A stretch of DNA of 47,725 nucleotides from Pseudomonadota bacterium. Its GTDB lineage: Bacteria > Pseudomonadota > Alphaproteobacteria > Rhizobiales > Beijerinckiaceae. This document shows positions 17,336 through 26,595 of the stretch, one piece after another. The notes beneath the pieces were generated by a model. That model worked only from the letters and a program-made list of their open reading frames with translations. It had not been told where the DNA came from and made no database searches. The position numbers and the translations under genes are program-made. Within the stretch, counting starts at the first letter, position 1. Every line of letters starts with the position of its first letter. The DNA is taken from NCBI GenBank assembly GCA_023386155.1, contig JAEWKH010000044.1:1-47725 (forward strand), read 5' to 3'.

Positions 17336-20300
17336 TCACTCCGCCGCCTGGGGCGGCACGGGCTTGGTCCGGGACGGCAGGTCCTCGCCGTGGGCTGGCA
17401 GGCCCGTCTCGGCGCGGAGCCTGTCGAGCAGCTCGCTCACATAGGTGGCGGGCTTGGTGAAGCCGCCGATGAGCAGGTAGATCGAGGGCACCACCAGCAT
17501 CGTCAGCATGGTCGAGACGGTGACGCCGCCGACGATCACTGAGCCGATGGCGTTGCGGGCCTCGGCGCCCGCGCCGGTGGACCAGGCGAGCGGGATGGCG
17601 CCGCCGATCATGGCGATGGAGGTCATCAGGATCGGCCGCAGGCGCAGCACGGAGGCCTCGACCACCGCGTCCCGGACCGAGTATCCGCGCTCGCGCAGCT
17701 GGTTCGAGAACTCGACGATCAGGATGCCGTTCTTGGTCATGAGGCCGATGAGCAGGATCATGCCGATCTGGCTGTAGATGTTGAGCGTCTGCCCGGTGAT
17801 GAACAAGGCGAGCAATCCGCCCGTCACCGCGAGCGGCACGGTGAGCATGATGATGAACGGGTTGATCCAGCTCTCGAACTGCGCGGCCAGCACCAGGAAG
17901 ACGACCAGGAGCGCCATGGCGAAGGTCACGTAGATCGCGCCGGTCGAGTCCAGGAAGTCCTTGGACTGGCCATTATAGCCGATGCGCACCTCGGCCGGCA
18001 GGTTGTCGCGCACGATCTGCTGGAGGATCTCCAGGCCCTCGCCGATGGAGACGCCCGGCGCCAGCGAGGACTGGATCGTGATCGACCGCAGGCGGTCGAA
18101 CCGGTTCAGGGCCTGCGGGGCGGCCGATTCCGTCAGGGACACGAAGGACGAGAGGGGAACGAGCTCGCCGTTGGCGGCGCGGATGAAGGTGTTGGTGAGG
18201 TCGTTCGGCGTCGCGCGGTCCTGGGCGCGGGCGCGCATGATCACCGGATACTCGTCGCCGCGGCTGACGAAGGTCGAAACCTCGGTCTCGCCGAACATCA
18301 GTTGGAGCGTGCGGCCGATATCCTCCACCGAGACGCCAAGATCGGCGGCACGCTGGCGGTCGATCTGCACGCGGATGTCCGGCTGCGACTCGCGATAGTT
18401 CGAGTCCATGTTGACGAACTTGCCAGTCTCCTGGGCTTTCTGCATGACTGTGTCGCGCCAGCCGCGGATCGTCTCGTAATCGGGGCCGCCGAGCACGAAC
18501 TGGATCGGCTGGCCGAAGCCGCCGGCGCCGCCGAAGGCCGGCGGGTTGACCACCGACACGCGCGCGCCGGGGAAGCTCGACACCTTCGGGGTCATCTGGC
18601 GCACGATATCCTGCTGGCTCTGCGTGCGGTTCTCCCAGGGCACGAGGCGCACGATCACGATGCCCTCGTTGACCGGGGAGGGGCGGGCGAAGCCGGGCGC
18701 TACCTGGCTCAGCATGGAGGCGACGAGGCCCTGCTCCTGCAGGGGCATGAGGGCATTCTCGACCTCCTTCACCCGGTCGCGGGTGTAGTCGAGGCTCGCG
18801 CCCTCGGGCGCCTGCAGCCGGACGATGATGGCGCCGCGATCCTCCGTCGGGGCGAATTCCTTCGGCAGGGACTGGAACAGGCCATAGGCCGACAGCGACA
18901 CCAGGAAGCCGATGAAGAGGATGACCACCGGAATCCTCAGGGCCCGGGAGAGCAGCCAGCGATAGCCGCTGTTCATCTTCTCGAAGAGCGGCTCGGTCAT
19001 GCGCTGGATCCGGCCGTGGGCGGGAACCATCAGCTTCGAGCACAGCATCGGGGTGAGCGTGCGCGCCACGACGCCGGAGAAGAAGATCGCGGCGGCGAGC
19101 GTGATGCCGAATTCGCGGAACAGCTTGCCGGTGTTGCCGGTCATGAAGGCGAGCGGCACGAACACGGCCATCAGCGTCGCCGTGGTGGCGATCACCGCGA
19201 AGCCGATCTCGCGCGCGCCGTCGAAGGAAGCGAGCAGCGGCGGCTGGCCTTCCTCGATGCGCCGGTGCACGTTCTCGATCTCCACGATCGCGTCGTCCAC
19301 CACGATGCCGATGGCGAGCACGATGGCGAGCAGCGTCAGCACGTTGATGGACGCATTGAAGAAAGCCATGACCATGAAGGCCGCGATGATGGAGACTGGG
19401 ATCGCCACCATGGCCACGATGGTGGAGCGCCAGTCGCGCAGGAAGATCAGGATCACCAGAATCACGAGAGCCACGCCTTCGAGCAGCGTCTTGAGCACGC
19501 CGTTGATGGAGGCGCGGATGAACTGGCTCTCGTCATAGGCGATGTCCGCCGTCGTGCCGGGCGGCAGGGAGCTCTTCAGCTCCTCCAGTTCCTTGCGCAC
19601 GCCGTCGACGACCGACAGCGTGTTCGCCGTCGACTGGCGCACGACGCCGAGGCCGATGGCGGTCTCGCCCGACTGGTAGAACTCGAAGCGCGTGTCCTCC
19701 GGCCCCACCTCGACCTGGGCCACCTCGCCGAGCCGGACCAGATAGCCGCTCTTGTTGGTGACGATCACCTGGGCGAACTGCTCGGGCGTGGCGAGGCGGG
19801 AATCGGTCTTGATGGTGAACTCGCGCTGGCTGGACTCGATCCGCCCGCCGGGCAGCTCCACGTTCTGGCGCTTGATCGCCGTCTCCAGGTCCTGGACCGT
19901 GAGCCCGCGGGCAGCCAGAGCCGGCCGGTCGACCCAGACCCGCATGGCATAGCGCCGCTCGCCGCTCAGGTAGACGTTGGCCACGCCCGGCACGGTGGAG
20001 AGGCGGTCCACATAGACGCGCTTGAGGAAGTCGCTGAGTTCGAGCGCATCGAGGGTGGTGGAGCTCACACCGATCCACATGATGGCCGAGGCGTTCGCGT
20101 CGACCTTGCGCACCACAGGCGTGTCGGCGCCGTCCGGCAGCCGCCCGGTCACGCGGGACACGGCGTCGCGCACGTCCGACGTGGCGGCTTCCGGCTCGCG
20201 GGAAACCTCGAACTCGATGGAAACCGAGGAGCGGTCGTTCTGGCTCTGCGACGTGATCTGGCGAATGCCTTCGATGCCCGCGACCGCACCCTCGATGATC

Positions 20301-20494
20301 TCCGTCACGCGGCTCTCGATCACTTCGTTCGAGGCGCCGCGATAGACCGTGGAGACCGACACGACCGGGCGGTCGGTCTGCGGGTATTCGCGAACCGGCA
20401 GGTTCATGAGCGCGGCAAGCCCGCCCACGATCAGCAGGAGGCTCACCACGACGGCGAAGACGGGGCGGCGGATGAAGAGGTCTGAAACCTGCAT
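17336..20494 (-). CDS. RND-family multidrug efflux transporter (AcrB/HAE1 type)
   Basis: The 1052-residue protein is the inner-membrane pump of a tripartite RND efflux system exporting hydrophobic or amphiphilic compounds with proton motive force. Visible marks are the N-terminus FIRRPVFAVVVSLLLI, the substrate-region porter domains, and D400-D401 in GIVVDDAIVEIENVHRR (proton relay in helix 4). The matching lysine of helix 10 lies in GLMTKNGILIVEF. Length equals the HAE1 family norm. The adaptor gene lies upstream in the same direction (199 bp, containing a repeat). No outer-membrane TolC-type gene is nearby, so a channel encoded elsewhere must be used. The substrate cannot be predicted. Confidence 0.95.
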   Translation of the reverse strand: MQVSDLFIRRPVFAVVVSLLLIVGGLAALMNLPVREYPQTDRPVVSVSTVYRGASNEVIESRVTEIIEGAVAGIEGIRQITSQSQNDRSSVSIEFEVSREPEAATSDVRDAVSRVTGRLPDGADTPVVRKVDANASAIMWIGVSSTTLDALELSDFLKRVYVDRLSTVPGVANVYLSGERRYAMRVWVDRPALAARGLTVQDLETAIKRQNVELPGGRIESSQREFTIKTDSRLATPEQFAQVIVTNKSGYLVRLGEVAQVEVGPEDTRFEFYQSGETAIGLGVVRQSTANTLSVVDGVRKELEELKSSLPPGTTADIAYDESQFIRASINGVLKTLLEGVALVILVILIFLRDWRSTIVAMVAIPVSIIAAFMVMAFFNASINVLTLLAIVLAIGIVVDDAIVEIENVHRRIEEGQPPLLASFDGAREIGFAVIATTATLMAVFVPLAFMTGNTGKLFREFGITLAAAIFFSGVVARTLTPMLCSKLMVPAHGRIQRMTEPLFEKMNSGYRWLLSRALRIPVVILFIGFLVSLSAYGLFQSLPKEFAPTEDRGAIIVRLQAPEGASLDYTRDRVKEVENALMPLQEQGLVASMLSQVAPGFARPSPVNEGIVIVRLVPWENRTQSQQDIVRQMTPKVSSFPGARVSVVNPPAFGGAGGFGQPIQFVLGGPDYETIRGWRDTVMQKAQETGKFVNMDSNYRESQPDIRVQIDRQRAADLGVSVEDIGRTLQLMFGETEVSTFVSRGDEYPVIMRARAQDRATPNDLTNTFIRAANGELVPLSSFVSLTESAAPQALNRFDRLRSITIQSSLAPGVSIGEGLEILQQIVRDNLPAEVRIGYNGQSKDFLDSTGAIYVTFAMALLVVFLVLAAQFESWINPFIIMLTVPLAVTGGLLALFITGQTLNIYSQIGMILLIGLMTKNGILIVEFSNQLRERGYSVRDAVVEASVLRLRPILMTSIAMIGGAIPLAWSTGAGAEARNAIGSVIVGGVTVSTMLTMLVVPSIYLLIGGFTKPATYVSELLDRLRAETGLPAHGEDLPSRTKPVPPQAAE

Positions 20495-20546
20495 GGCTCT
20501 GTTCGATCCAGCTTAAGCAAGAACGGATTGCAATCCGCGACGCGAC

Positions 20547-20670
20547 TCTCCTTCCCCTTGCGGGGAGGAGTTGGAGGTGGGGGTGTCAGCGCTGTCCTGG
20601 TCCAGTCCAGAGCTCACACCCCCACCCCGGCGGCTGTCGCAGCCACCCCTCCCCACAAGGGGGAGGGAAA
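20547..20670. repeat. Palindromic intergenic repeat, family B copy
   Basis: Located between the RND transporter and adaptor genes. Outer arms TTCCCCTTGCGGGGAGGAG and CCCTCCCCACAAGGGGGAGG flank inner arms GGTGGGGGTGT / ACACCCCCACC. The centre CTGGTCCAGTCCAG is shared exactly with the copy at 28854-28976. Confidence 0.75.
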
Positions 20671-20693
20671 AGACGGAGTGCCGGAAGGGCACG

Positions 20694-21968
20694 TTATTTC
20701 CGCTCGGCGGCTTGTGCGCTGCCGATGGCCTGCGGGACGTTCAGTGAGGAGCGGGAGGGCTGCTCCCGGGTCGCCGCCGGAATCGGGGCGGCCGGTGCGC
20801 CGGAGCCCGAGGAGCCGACCGGGCGGGCGATGACCTCGGCACCGGGGCGCACGCGCTGGACGCCCAGGACCACGATGGTCTCGCCCGGCTTCAGCCCGTC
20901 CACCACCTCGACCTTGCCGCCCTGGCGCTGGCCGATGGTGATGACCCGGCGCTCCACCTTGTTGTCCTTCACCGGATAGACGATGTGGCGCAGGCCCTCG
21001 CTGACGATGGCCTCCTCCGGCACCACGACCGCGTCGTCCTTGGTCGAAACCTCGAGGGCGACCGACAGGAACATGCCGGGCTTCAGGGCCTCGTCCGGGT
21101 TGTCGAACTCGGCCGTCAGGCGCGCCGTGCGGGTCGTCTGGTCGACGCGGGGATCGATGGTCGCAACGCTGCCCTTGAAGGTGCGGCCCTTATAGGCCGC
21201 GGAGGTGGCGTTGACCGTCTGGCCGGGGTTGAGGCGGCCCAGGAGGTTCTCCGGCACGGCGAAGTCGAGGCGCACCCTGGACAGGTCGTCCAGGGAGGTG
21301 ATGCGGGTGCCAGGGGCCACATAGGCGCCGAGCGAGACCGAGCGGGTGCCGACGCGGCCGGCGAAGGGGGCCCGGATGGTCAGGTCCTCGAGCCTGGCCT
21401 CGGCCGCCTTGCGCTGGGCGCGGGCGGACGCGATGGAGCCTTCGAGGGATTTCATCTGGGCCGTCAGATCGTCCACCTGGGCGCCGGTTCCGGCGCCGGT
21501 GCGGTTGAGCGCCTGGGCGCGGTCGAGCTTGATCGCGACTTCGTTCCTGAGGGCCTCGGCGCGGTTCGCCTCGGCGATGGCCTGCTCGATCTCGGCGCGC
21601 CGCTCGGCGGCGTCGAACTGGACCAGCAGGTCCCCGGCCTTGACCTTCTGGCCCTCGCTGAAGCCGATCTCGCCGACAATGCCTGCCACCTTGGCGGTCA
21701 CGATGATCGATTCATAGGCACGGACCGTGCCGACCGATTCCCGCACCTCGACGATGCGGCCCGTCCTGACCGTGTCCACGTCGACGGTCGCCGGCCCGGC
21801 GGGGCCGCGCCCGCGCCCGCCCTGGGCCGCCTGCTGCCCTGCGGGTTGGCTCACATACGTGCCGATCACGGGGATCTTGGCCAGATGGCCGCCTTGATAG
21901 GCGTACCAGCCGCCAATGCCTGCCGCCCCCAGCATGGCAATGACAGCGAGTTGACCGGACACACGCAT
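20694..21968 (-). CDS. RND efflux periplasmic adaptor subunit
   Basis: The 424-residue membrane-fusion protein would link the RND pump to an outer-membrane channel. It begins with a membrane anchor (LAVIAMLGAAGIGGWYAY). A lipoyl/barrel-sandwich domain follows (VRAYESIIVTAKVAGIVGEI, later LTIRAPFAGRVGTRSVSLGAYV), split by a coiled-coil hairpin (about 130-190, EQAIAEANRAEALRNEVAI). Beta-barrel and membrane-proximal domains come next, then a Pro/Ser-rich tail. The ATG at 21968 follows AAGGAG. It is the first gene of the efflux unit and diverges from serC. A perfect inverted repeat 117 bp ahead of its start is a likely operator. Confidence 0.93.
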   Translation of the reverse strand: MRVSGQLAVIAMLGAAGIGGWYAYQGGHLAKIPVIGTYVSQPAGQQAAQGGRGRGPAGPATVDVDTVRTGRIVEVRESVGTVRAYESIIVTAKVAGIVGEIGFSEGQKVKAGDLLVQFDAAERRAEIEQAIAEANRAEALRNEVAIKLDRAQALNRTGAGTGAQVDDLTAQMKSLEGSIASARAQRKAAEARLEDLTIRAPFAGRVGTRSVSLGAYVAPGTRITSLDDLSRVRLDFAVPENLLGRLNPGQTVNATSAAYKGRTFKGSVATIDPRVDQTTRTARLTAEFDNPDEALKPGMFLSVALEVSTKDDAVVVPEEAIVSEGLRHIVYPVKDNKVERRVITIGQRQGGKVEVVDGLKPGETIVVLGVQRVRPGAEVIARPVGSSGSGAPAAPIPAATREQPSRSSLNVPQAIGSAQAAERK

Positions 21969-22084
21969 GCTCGCTCCTTACCCAGTATTCGGCCTTTTCG
22001 GCTTTTGCTCGTCTTTGTCGGAAGCTGTCCTAGCACAATATATGCCAAGAGCCCTGAACATAACGCAGCAAACACGATGTTTTG

Positions 22085-22102
22085 TATTACGATTTCGTAA
22101 TA
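22085..22102. promoter_or_regulatory. Perfect inverted repeat, candidate operator
   Basis: TATTACGA-TT-TCGTAATA, an 8-bp perfect dyad in an AT-rich patch of the divergent gap between the efflux adaptor and serC. Its size and symmetry fit a TetR/AcrR- or MarR-type repressor site. It is about 118 bp from both start codons, so its target is not decided by position. Confidence 0.6.
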
Positions 22103-22116
22103 AGAACACCTACCGA

Positions 22117-22205
22117 CGACGGATGCCTTGACCGTCGCCCGCGCCTCCGTCATACCGGTCGGCGGGACACCTCTCCCCACCGAGAGGCGCCCATCTGTAA
22201 GGATG
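22117..22205 (+). ncRNA. serC-leader-like RNA upstream of serC
   Basis: Tandem hairpins precede serC. The first is CGACGG/CCGTCG (22117-22137). The second begins CCCGCGCC and closes with GGCGGGACAC (22138-22170). The third is CCTCTC/GAGAGG (22170-22187), ending just before the TAAGGA ribosome binding site. The GGCGGGACACCTCTCCCC and AGGCGCCC blocks resemble, from memory, the serC motif described upstream of serC-serA operons in alphaproteobacteria (Rfam 'serC' leader). What it senses is not established. Its closeness to the start codon suggests control of translation. Confidence 0.65.
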
Positions 22206-22211
22206 GATGAC

Positions 22212-23384
<1,173 letters not shown>

Positions 23385-23393
23385 CGCTCTTTA

Positions 23394-23543
23394 CCCTCTC
23401 CCCTTCAGCGGGAGAGGGTGGTCGGCGCAGGCCGACCGGGAGAGGGGCCGTGCAAAGGCACCCCCTCCCACTGCCACGCAACAATTCTTCCCCTCTCCCG
23501 ACCTCGCTCCGCGAGGCCACCCTCTCCCGCAGAGGGGAGAGGG
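23394..23543. repeat. Paired palindromic intergenic repeat, family A copy 2
   Basis: Two hairpins (CCCTCTCCCCTTCAGCGGGA...; CCCTCTCCCGCAGAGGGGAG) fill the serC-serA gap, with an arrangement like that at 238-366. If transcribed it would form a large folded spacer inside the serC-serA message. Confidence 0.8.
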
Positions 23544-23559
23544 ATTTCAGAGGTGCACC

Positions 23560-25152
23560 ATGCCCGCTCCCCGCGTTCTCATTTCCGACGCTCTCTCTCC
23601 CGCCGCCGTGCAGATCTTCAAGGATCGCGGCATCGAGGTCGATTTCCAGCCGGACCTCGGCAAGGACAAGGACAAGCTCGCCGCCGTGATCGGCGAGTAT
23701 GACGGCCTGGCCATCCGGTCCGCCACGAAAGTCACGGCGAAGATCCTCGAACAGGCGAGGAACCTGAAGGTGATCGGCCGCGCCGGCATCGGCGTTGACA
23801 ATGTCGAGATTCCCGCCGCCACGGCGAAGGGCGTCATCGTCATGAACACGCCCTTCGGCAATTCCATCACCACCGCCGAGCACGCCATCGCCATGATGTT
23901 CGCGCTCGCGCGCCAGATCCCGCAGGCCGATGCGTCGACGCAAGCCGGCAAGTGGGAGAAGAACCGCTTCATGGGCGTCGAGCTGACGGCCAAGGTGCTC
24001 GGCGTGATCGGCTGCGGCAATATCGGGTCCATCGTGGCCGACCGCGCCATCGGCCTGCGCATGAAGGTGATCGCCTACGATCCGTTCCTGTCGCCGGAGC
24101 GCGCTATCGAACTCGGCGTCGAGAAGGTGGAGCTGGACGACCTGCTGCGCCGCGCCGACGTCATCACCCTGCACGTGCCCCTGACGGAGAAGACGAAGAA
24201 CGTTCTCTCGGCCGAGAACATCGCCAAGACCAAGAAGGGCGTGCGCATCGTCAACTGCGCCCGCGGCGGCCTCGTGGACGAGGTGGCCCTGCGCGCGGCC
24301 CTCGATTCCGGCCATGTGGCGGGCGCGGCCTTCGACGTGTTCGTCGAGGAGCCGGCGACGTCGAACCCGCTCTTCGGCCATCCCAACGTGGTCTGCACGC
24401 CGCATCTCGGCGCCGCCACGACGGAGGCCCAGGAGAACGTGGCCCTACAGGTGGCCGAGCAGATGTCGGATTACCTGCTCCACGGCGCGATCCAGAACGC
24501 CGTGAACTTCCCGTCGATCACCGCCGAGGAAGCGCCGCGCCTGAAGCCCTTCGTGGCGCTCGCCGACAAGCTCGGCTCCTTCCTCGGCCAGCTCACGGAA
24601 GCCTCGATCAAGGGCATCCGCATCGAGTACGAGGGCGCCGTGGCGGAGATGAACACCCGCGCGCTCACCTCGGCGGCCGTGACGGGCGTGCTGCGCCCCT
24701 TCCTGCAGGACATCAACATGGTGTCGGCCCCCGTCGTGGCGCGCGAGCGCGGCATCACGGTCGAGGAGGTCAAGCGCGAGAGCGCGGCCCGCGACTACGA
24801 GAGCTTCATCCGCATCGTCGTGGATGCCGAGGACATGGCCCGCCATGCGGGCGGAACCGTGTTCCAGGACGGCAAGCCGCGCGTGACCGAGATCCGCGAC
24901 ATCATGGTCGACGCGGAATTCGCGCCGAACATGATCTACGTCCGCAACGACGACAAGCCCGGCTTCATCGGCCGCTTCGGCACCCTGCTCGGCGAGTCCG
25001 GGGTGAACGTCGCGACCTTCGCGCTGGGCCGCGACAAGCCGGGCGGCGACGCCATCTGCTTCGTGTCGGTGGACGAGCCGGTGTCCGATGAACTCCTGCG
25101 CAGGATCGAGGAGATCCCGCAGGTCAAGCGCGCCCGCGCGGTGCGGTTCTAG
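23560..25152 (+). CDS. serA: D-3-phosphoglycerate dehydrogenase SerA
   Basis: SerA oxidises 3-phosphoglycerate to 3-phosphohydroxypyruvate, the first committed step of serine synthesis. The 530 residues match the long type: catalytic/NAD domains (GRAGIGVDNVEIPAAT, NAD motif VLGVIGCGNIG, NCARGGLVDE, then HLGAATTEAQENVA). An intervening domain follows, with a C-terminal ACT domain (PGFIGRFGTLLGESGVNVATF) for serine feedback. ATG 23560 (MPAPRVLISDAL) fits homology and follows AGAGGTG; the frame runs open far upstream through serC and the repeat, but that part is spurious. Together with serC it supplies phosphoserine; no serB is in the window. Confidence 0.96.
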   Translation: MPAPRVLISDALSPAAVQIFKDRGIEVDFQPDLGKDKDKLAAVIGEYDGLAIRSATKVTAKILEQARNLKVIGRAGIGVDNVEIPAATAKGVIVMNTPFGNSITTAEHAIAMMFALARQIPQADASTQAGKWEKNRFMGVELTAKVLGVIGCGNIGSIVADRAIGLRMKVIAYDPFLSPERAIELGVEKVELDDLLRRADVITLHVPLTEKTKNVLSAENIAKTKKGVRIVNCARGGLVDEVALRAALDSGHVAGAAFDVFVEEPATSNPLFGHPNVVCTPHLGAATTEAQENVALQVAEQMSDYLLHGAIQNAVNFPSITAEEAPRLKPFVALADKLGSFLGQLTEASIKGIRIEYEGAVAEMNTRALTSAAVTGVLRPFLQDINMVSAPVVARERGITVEEVKRESAARDYESFIRIVVDAEDMARHAGGTVFQDGKPRVTEIRDIMVDAEFAPNMIYVRNDDKPGFIGRFGTLLGESGVNVATFALGRDKPGGDAICFVSVDEPVSDELLRRIEEIPQVKRARAVRF

Positions 25153-25153
25153 A

Positions 25154-25264
25154 GCATCGGACCCAAAAGTGGTTTCCACTTTTGGGATTGAATCCGATGC
25201 TCCTCTCTTTGGAGAGCGCATCGTTGATTGCGAAAAACCGGGTCCACTTTTCCGGACGATGCGC
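25154..25264. repeat. Paired-hairpin repeat with CAAAAGTGG arms, family C copy 1
   Basis: Hairpin 1 (25154-25200): GCATCGGACCCAAAAGTGG / CCACTTTTGGG...TCCGATGC. Hairpin 2 (25216-25264): GCGCATCG...CGATGCGC enclosing ACCGGGTCCACTTTTCCGG. The same pair occurs at 26421-26532, in reverse at 45783-45877 and, decayed, at 10694-10796. Similar elements are frequent in Rhizobiales genomes. Confidence 0.85.
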
Positions 25265-25341
25265 TAGAGCATCTTCCGGCGAAGTGGCCACCGGTTCGCC
25301 GAACAGGAAGATGCAAAGAAAAAGAGCTTGAGGATCGCATC

Positions 25342-26214
25342 ATGTCACCGTTCCCGTCGCAACGCTTCGTCCTGACGCTCGCCTGCGCGAACCGTCCCGG
25401 TATCGTGGCCGCCGTGGCGGGGCATCTGTCGGATGCGGGCCTCAACATTCTCGACGCGCAGCAATACGACGACACGCAGACGGATCGCTTCTTCATGCGT
25501 GTCGTGTTCAATCCCGTGGCCGGCGAGAGCGACATCGAAGCGCTCAAGGGCGGCTTCGCGCCGCTCGCCGAACGCCTCGGCATGACATGGGCGATGAGCG
25601 ACCAGGGCAGGAAGCAGCGCGTCATGCTGCTGGTCTCGAAATTCGACCACTGCCTCGCGGATCTTCTCTACCGCTGGCGCATCGGCGAACTCGATTTCGA
25701 GCCCGTCGGCGTCATCGCCAATCACCCGGCCGAAACCTATAGCCATGTGGATCTGGGCAGCGTTCCGTTCCACTGCCTCCCCGTCACGAAGGAGACGAAG
25801 CTCGAGCAGGAGGCCCAGGTCTGGGAGATCATCCGCGACTCGAAGGCCGATCTCGTGGTGCTCGCGCGCTACATGCAGGTTCTGTCGGACGGGCTCGCGG
25901 CGAAGCTCGCGGGGCGCTGCATCAACATCCACCACTCGTTCCTTCCGAGCTTCAAGGGCGCCAGGCCCTACCACCAGGCCCATGCCCGCGGCGTGAAGCT
26001 CATCGGCGCGACTGCGCATTACGTGACATCCGACCTCGACGAAGGCCCGATCATCGCCCAGGACGTGGAGTCGATCACCCATCGCGATTCCGCCGAGGAC
26101 CTCGTGCGCAAGGGCCGCGACATCGAGCGCCGCGTGCTGGCACGCGCCGTGCGCTACCACCTGGAGGATCGCATCCTGCTCAACGGCCGCAAGACGGTGG
26201 TGTTCGCGGATTAG
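25342..26214 (+). CDS. purU: Formyltetrahydrofolate deformylase PurU
   Basis: PurU hydrolyses 10-formyl-tetrahydrofolate to formate and tetrahydrofolate, balancing one-carbon pools. The 290-residue protein has an N-terminal ACT domain (about 8-85, CANRPGIVAAVAGHLSDAG). A formyltransferase-fold domain follows with the catalytic triad N195, H197 (INIHHSFLPSF) and D233 (DLDEGPII). Start ATG 25342 follows TTGAGGATCG; the open frame upstream crosses a repeat. Position after serC-serA suits one-carbon metabolism: serine is the main one-carbon donor. It probably has its own promoter since two repeat hairpins intervene. Confidence 0.94.
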   Translation: MSPFPSQRFVLTLACANRPGIVAAVAGHLSDAGLNILDAQQYDDTQTDRFFMRVVFNPVAGESDIEALKGGFAPLAERLGMTWAMSDQGRKQRVMLLVSKFDHCLADLLYRWRIGELDFEPVGVIANHPAETYSHVDLGSVPFHCLPVTKETKLEQEAQVWEIIRDSKADLVVLARYMQVLSDGLAAKLAGRCINIHHSFLPSFKGARPYHQAHARGVKLIGATAHYVTSDLDEGPIIAQDVESITHRDSAEDLVRKGRDIERRVLARAVRYHLEDRILLNGRKTVVFAD

Positions 26215-26302
26215 CGCTCGATCAACCCATCCACCACGTCATCACCTCCCCGGATCTGTTCCGTGGATCAGTGCCGATGATCCCGCCTTCTATATGCTCT
26301 CA

Positions 26303-26405
26303 CCTCATCCTGAGGAGCAGCCGTGAGGCAGCGTCTCGAAGGAGGATCCAGAGCGCACTGAAACATCCTTCGAGGCGGTCGCCGCGCGACCCTTCAGGAT
26401 GAGGG
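26303..26405. repeat. CCTCATCCTGAGG...CAGGATGAGG intergenic repeat (family E)
   Basis: Outer arms CCTCATCCTGAGG and CCTTCAGGATGAGG enclose inner blocks TCTCGAAGGAGGATC and CATCCTTCGAGGC, which pair with each other. This is a well-known Rhizobiales type of intergenic palindrome; only one copy is in the window. Confidence 0.75.
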
Positions 26406-26420
26406 CAGAGGGAGACTAAA

Positions 26421-26532
26421 GCATCGGACCCAAAAGTGGACTTGCACTTTTGGGATTCATCCGATGCTTCTTCTCTTGGCTGGCGCATCGGATGGACCGG
26501 AAAAACCGGATCCACTTTTCCGTCCGATGCGC
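26421..26532. repeat. Paired-hairpin repeat, family C copy 2
   Basis: Hairpin 1 (26421-26467) has arms GCATCGGACCCAAAAGTGGA and TGCACTTTTGGG...CCGATGC. Hairpin 2 (26483-26532) is GCGCATCGGATGGACCGG...TCCGATGCGC with ATCCACTTTTCC. Same orientation as the copy at 25154. Confidence 0.85.
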
Positions 26533-26595
26533 TAAGCGGGATGTGAAGACCGGATGTCCGCAACAAGTGCGGGCATGACGGGTAGAGGAGCGCTT

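Larger units (their letters stand above)
26215..26595. other. Repeat-mosaic intergenic region between purU and the EamA gene
   Basis: I see no gene in this gap between convergent genes. It is a patchwork: a decayed GTCAT...GATGATCC unit (about 26238-26282), a CCTCATCCTGAGG repeat (26303-26405), a full family C copy (26421-26532), then a family D remnant (26551-26580). Confidence 0.7.
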
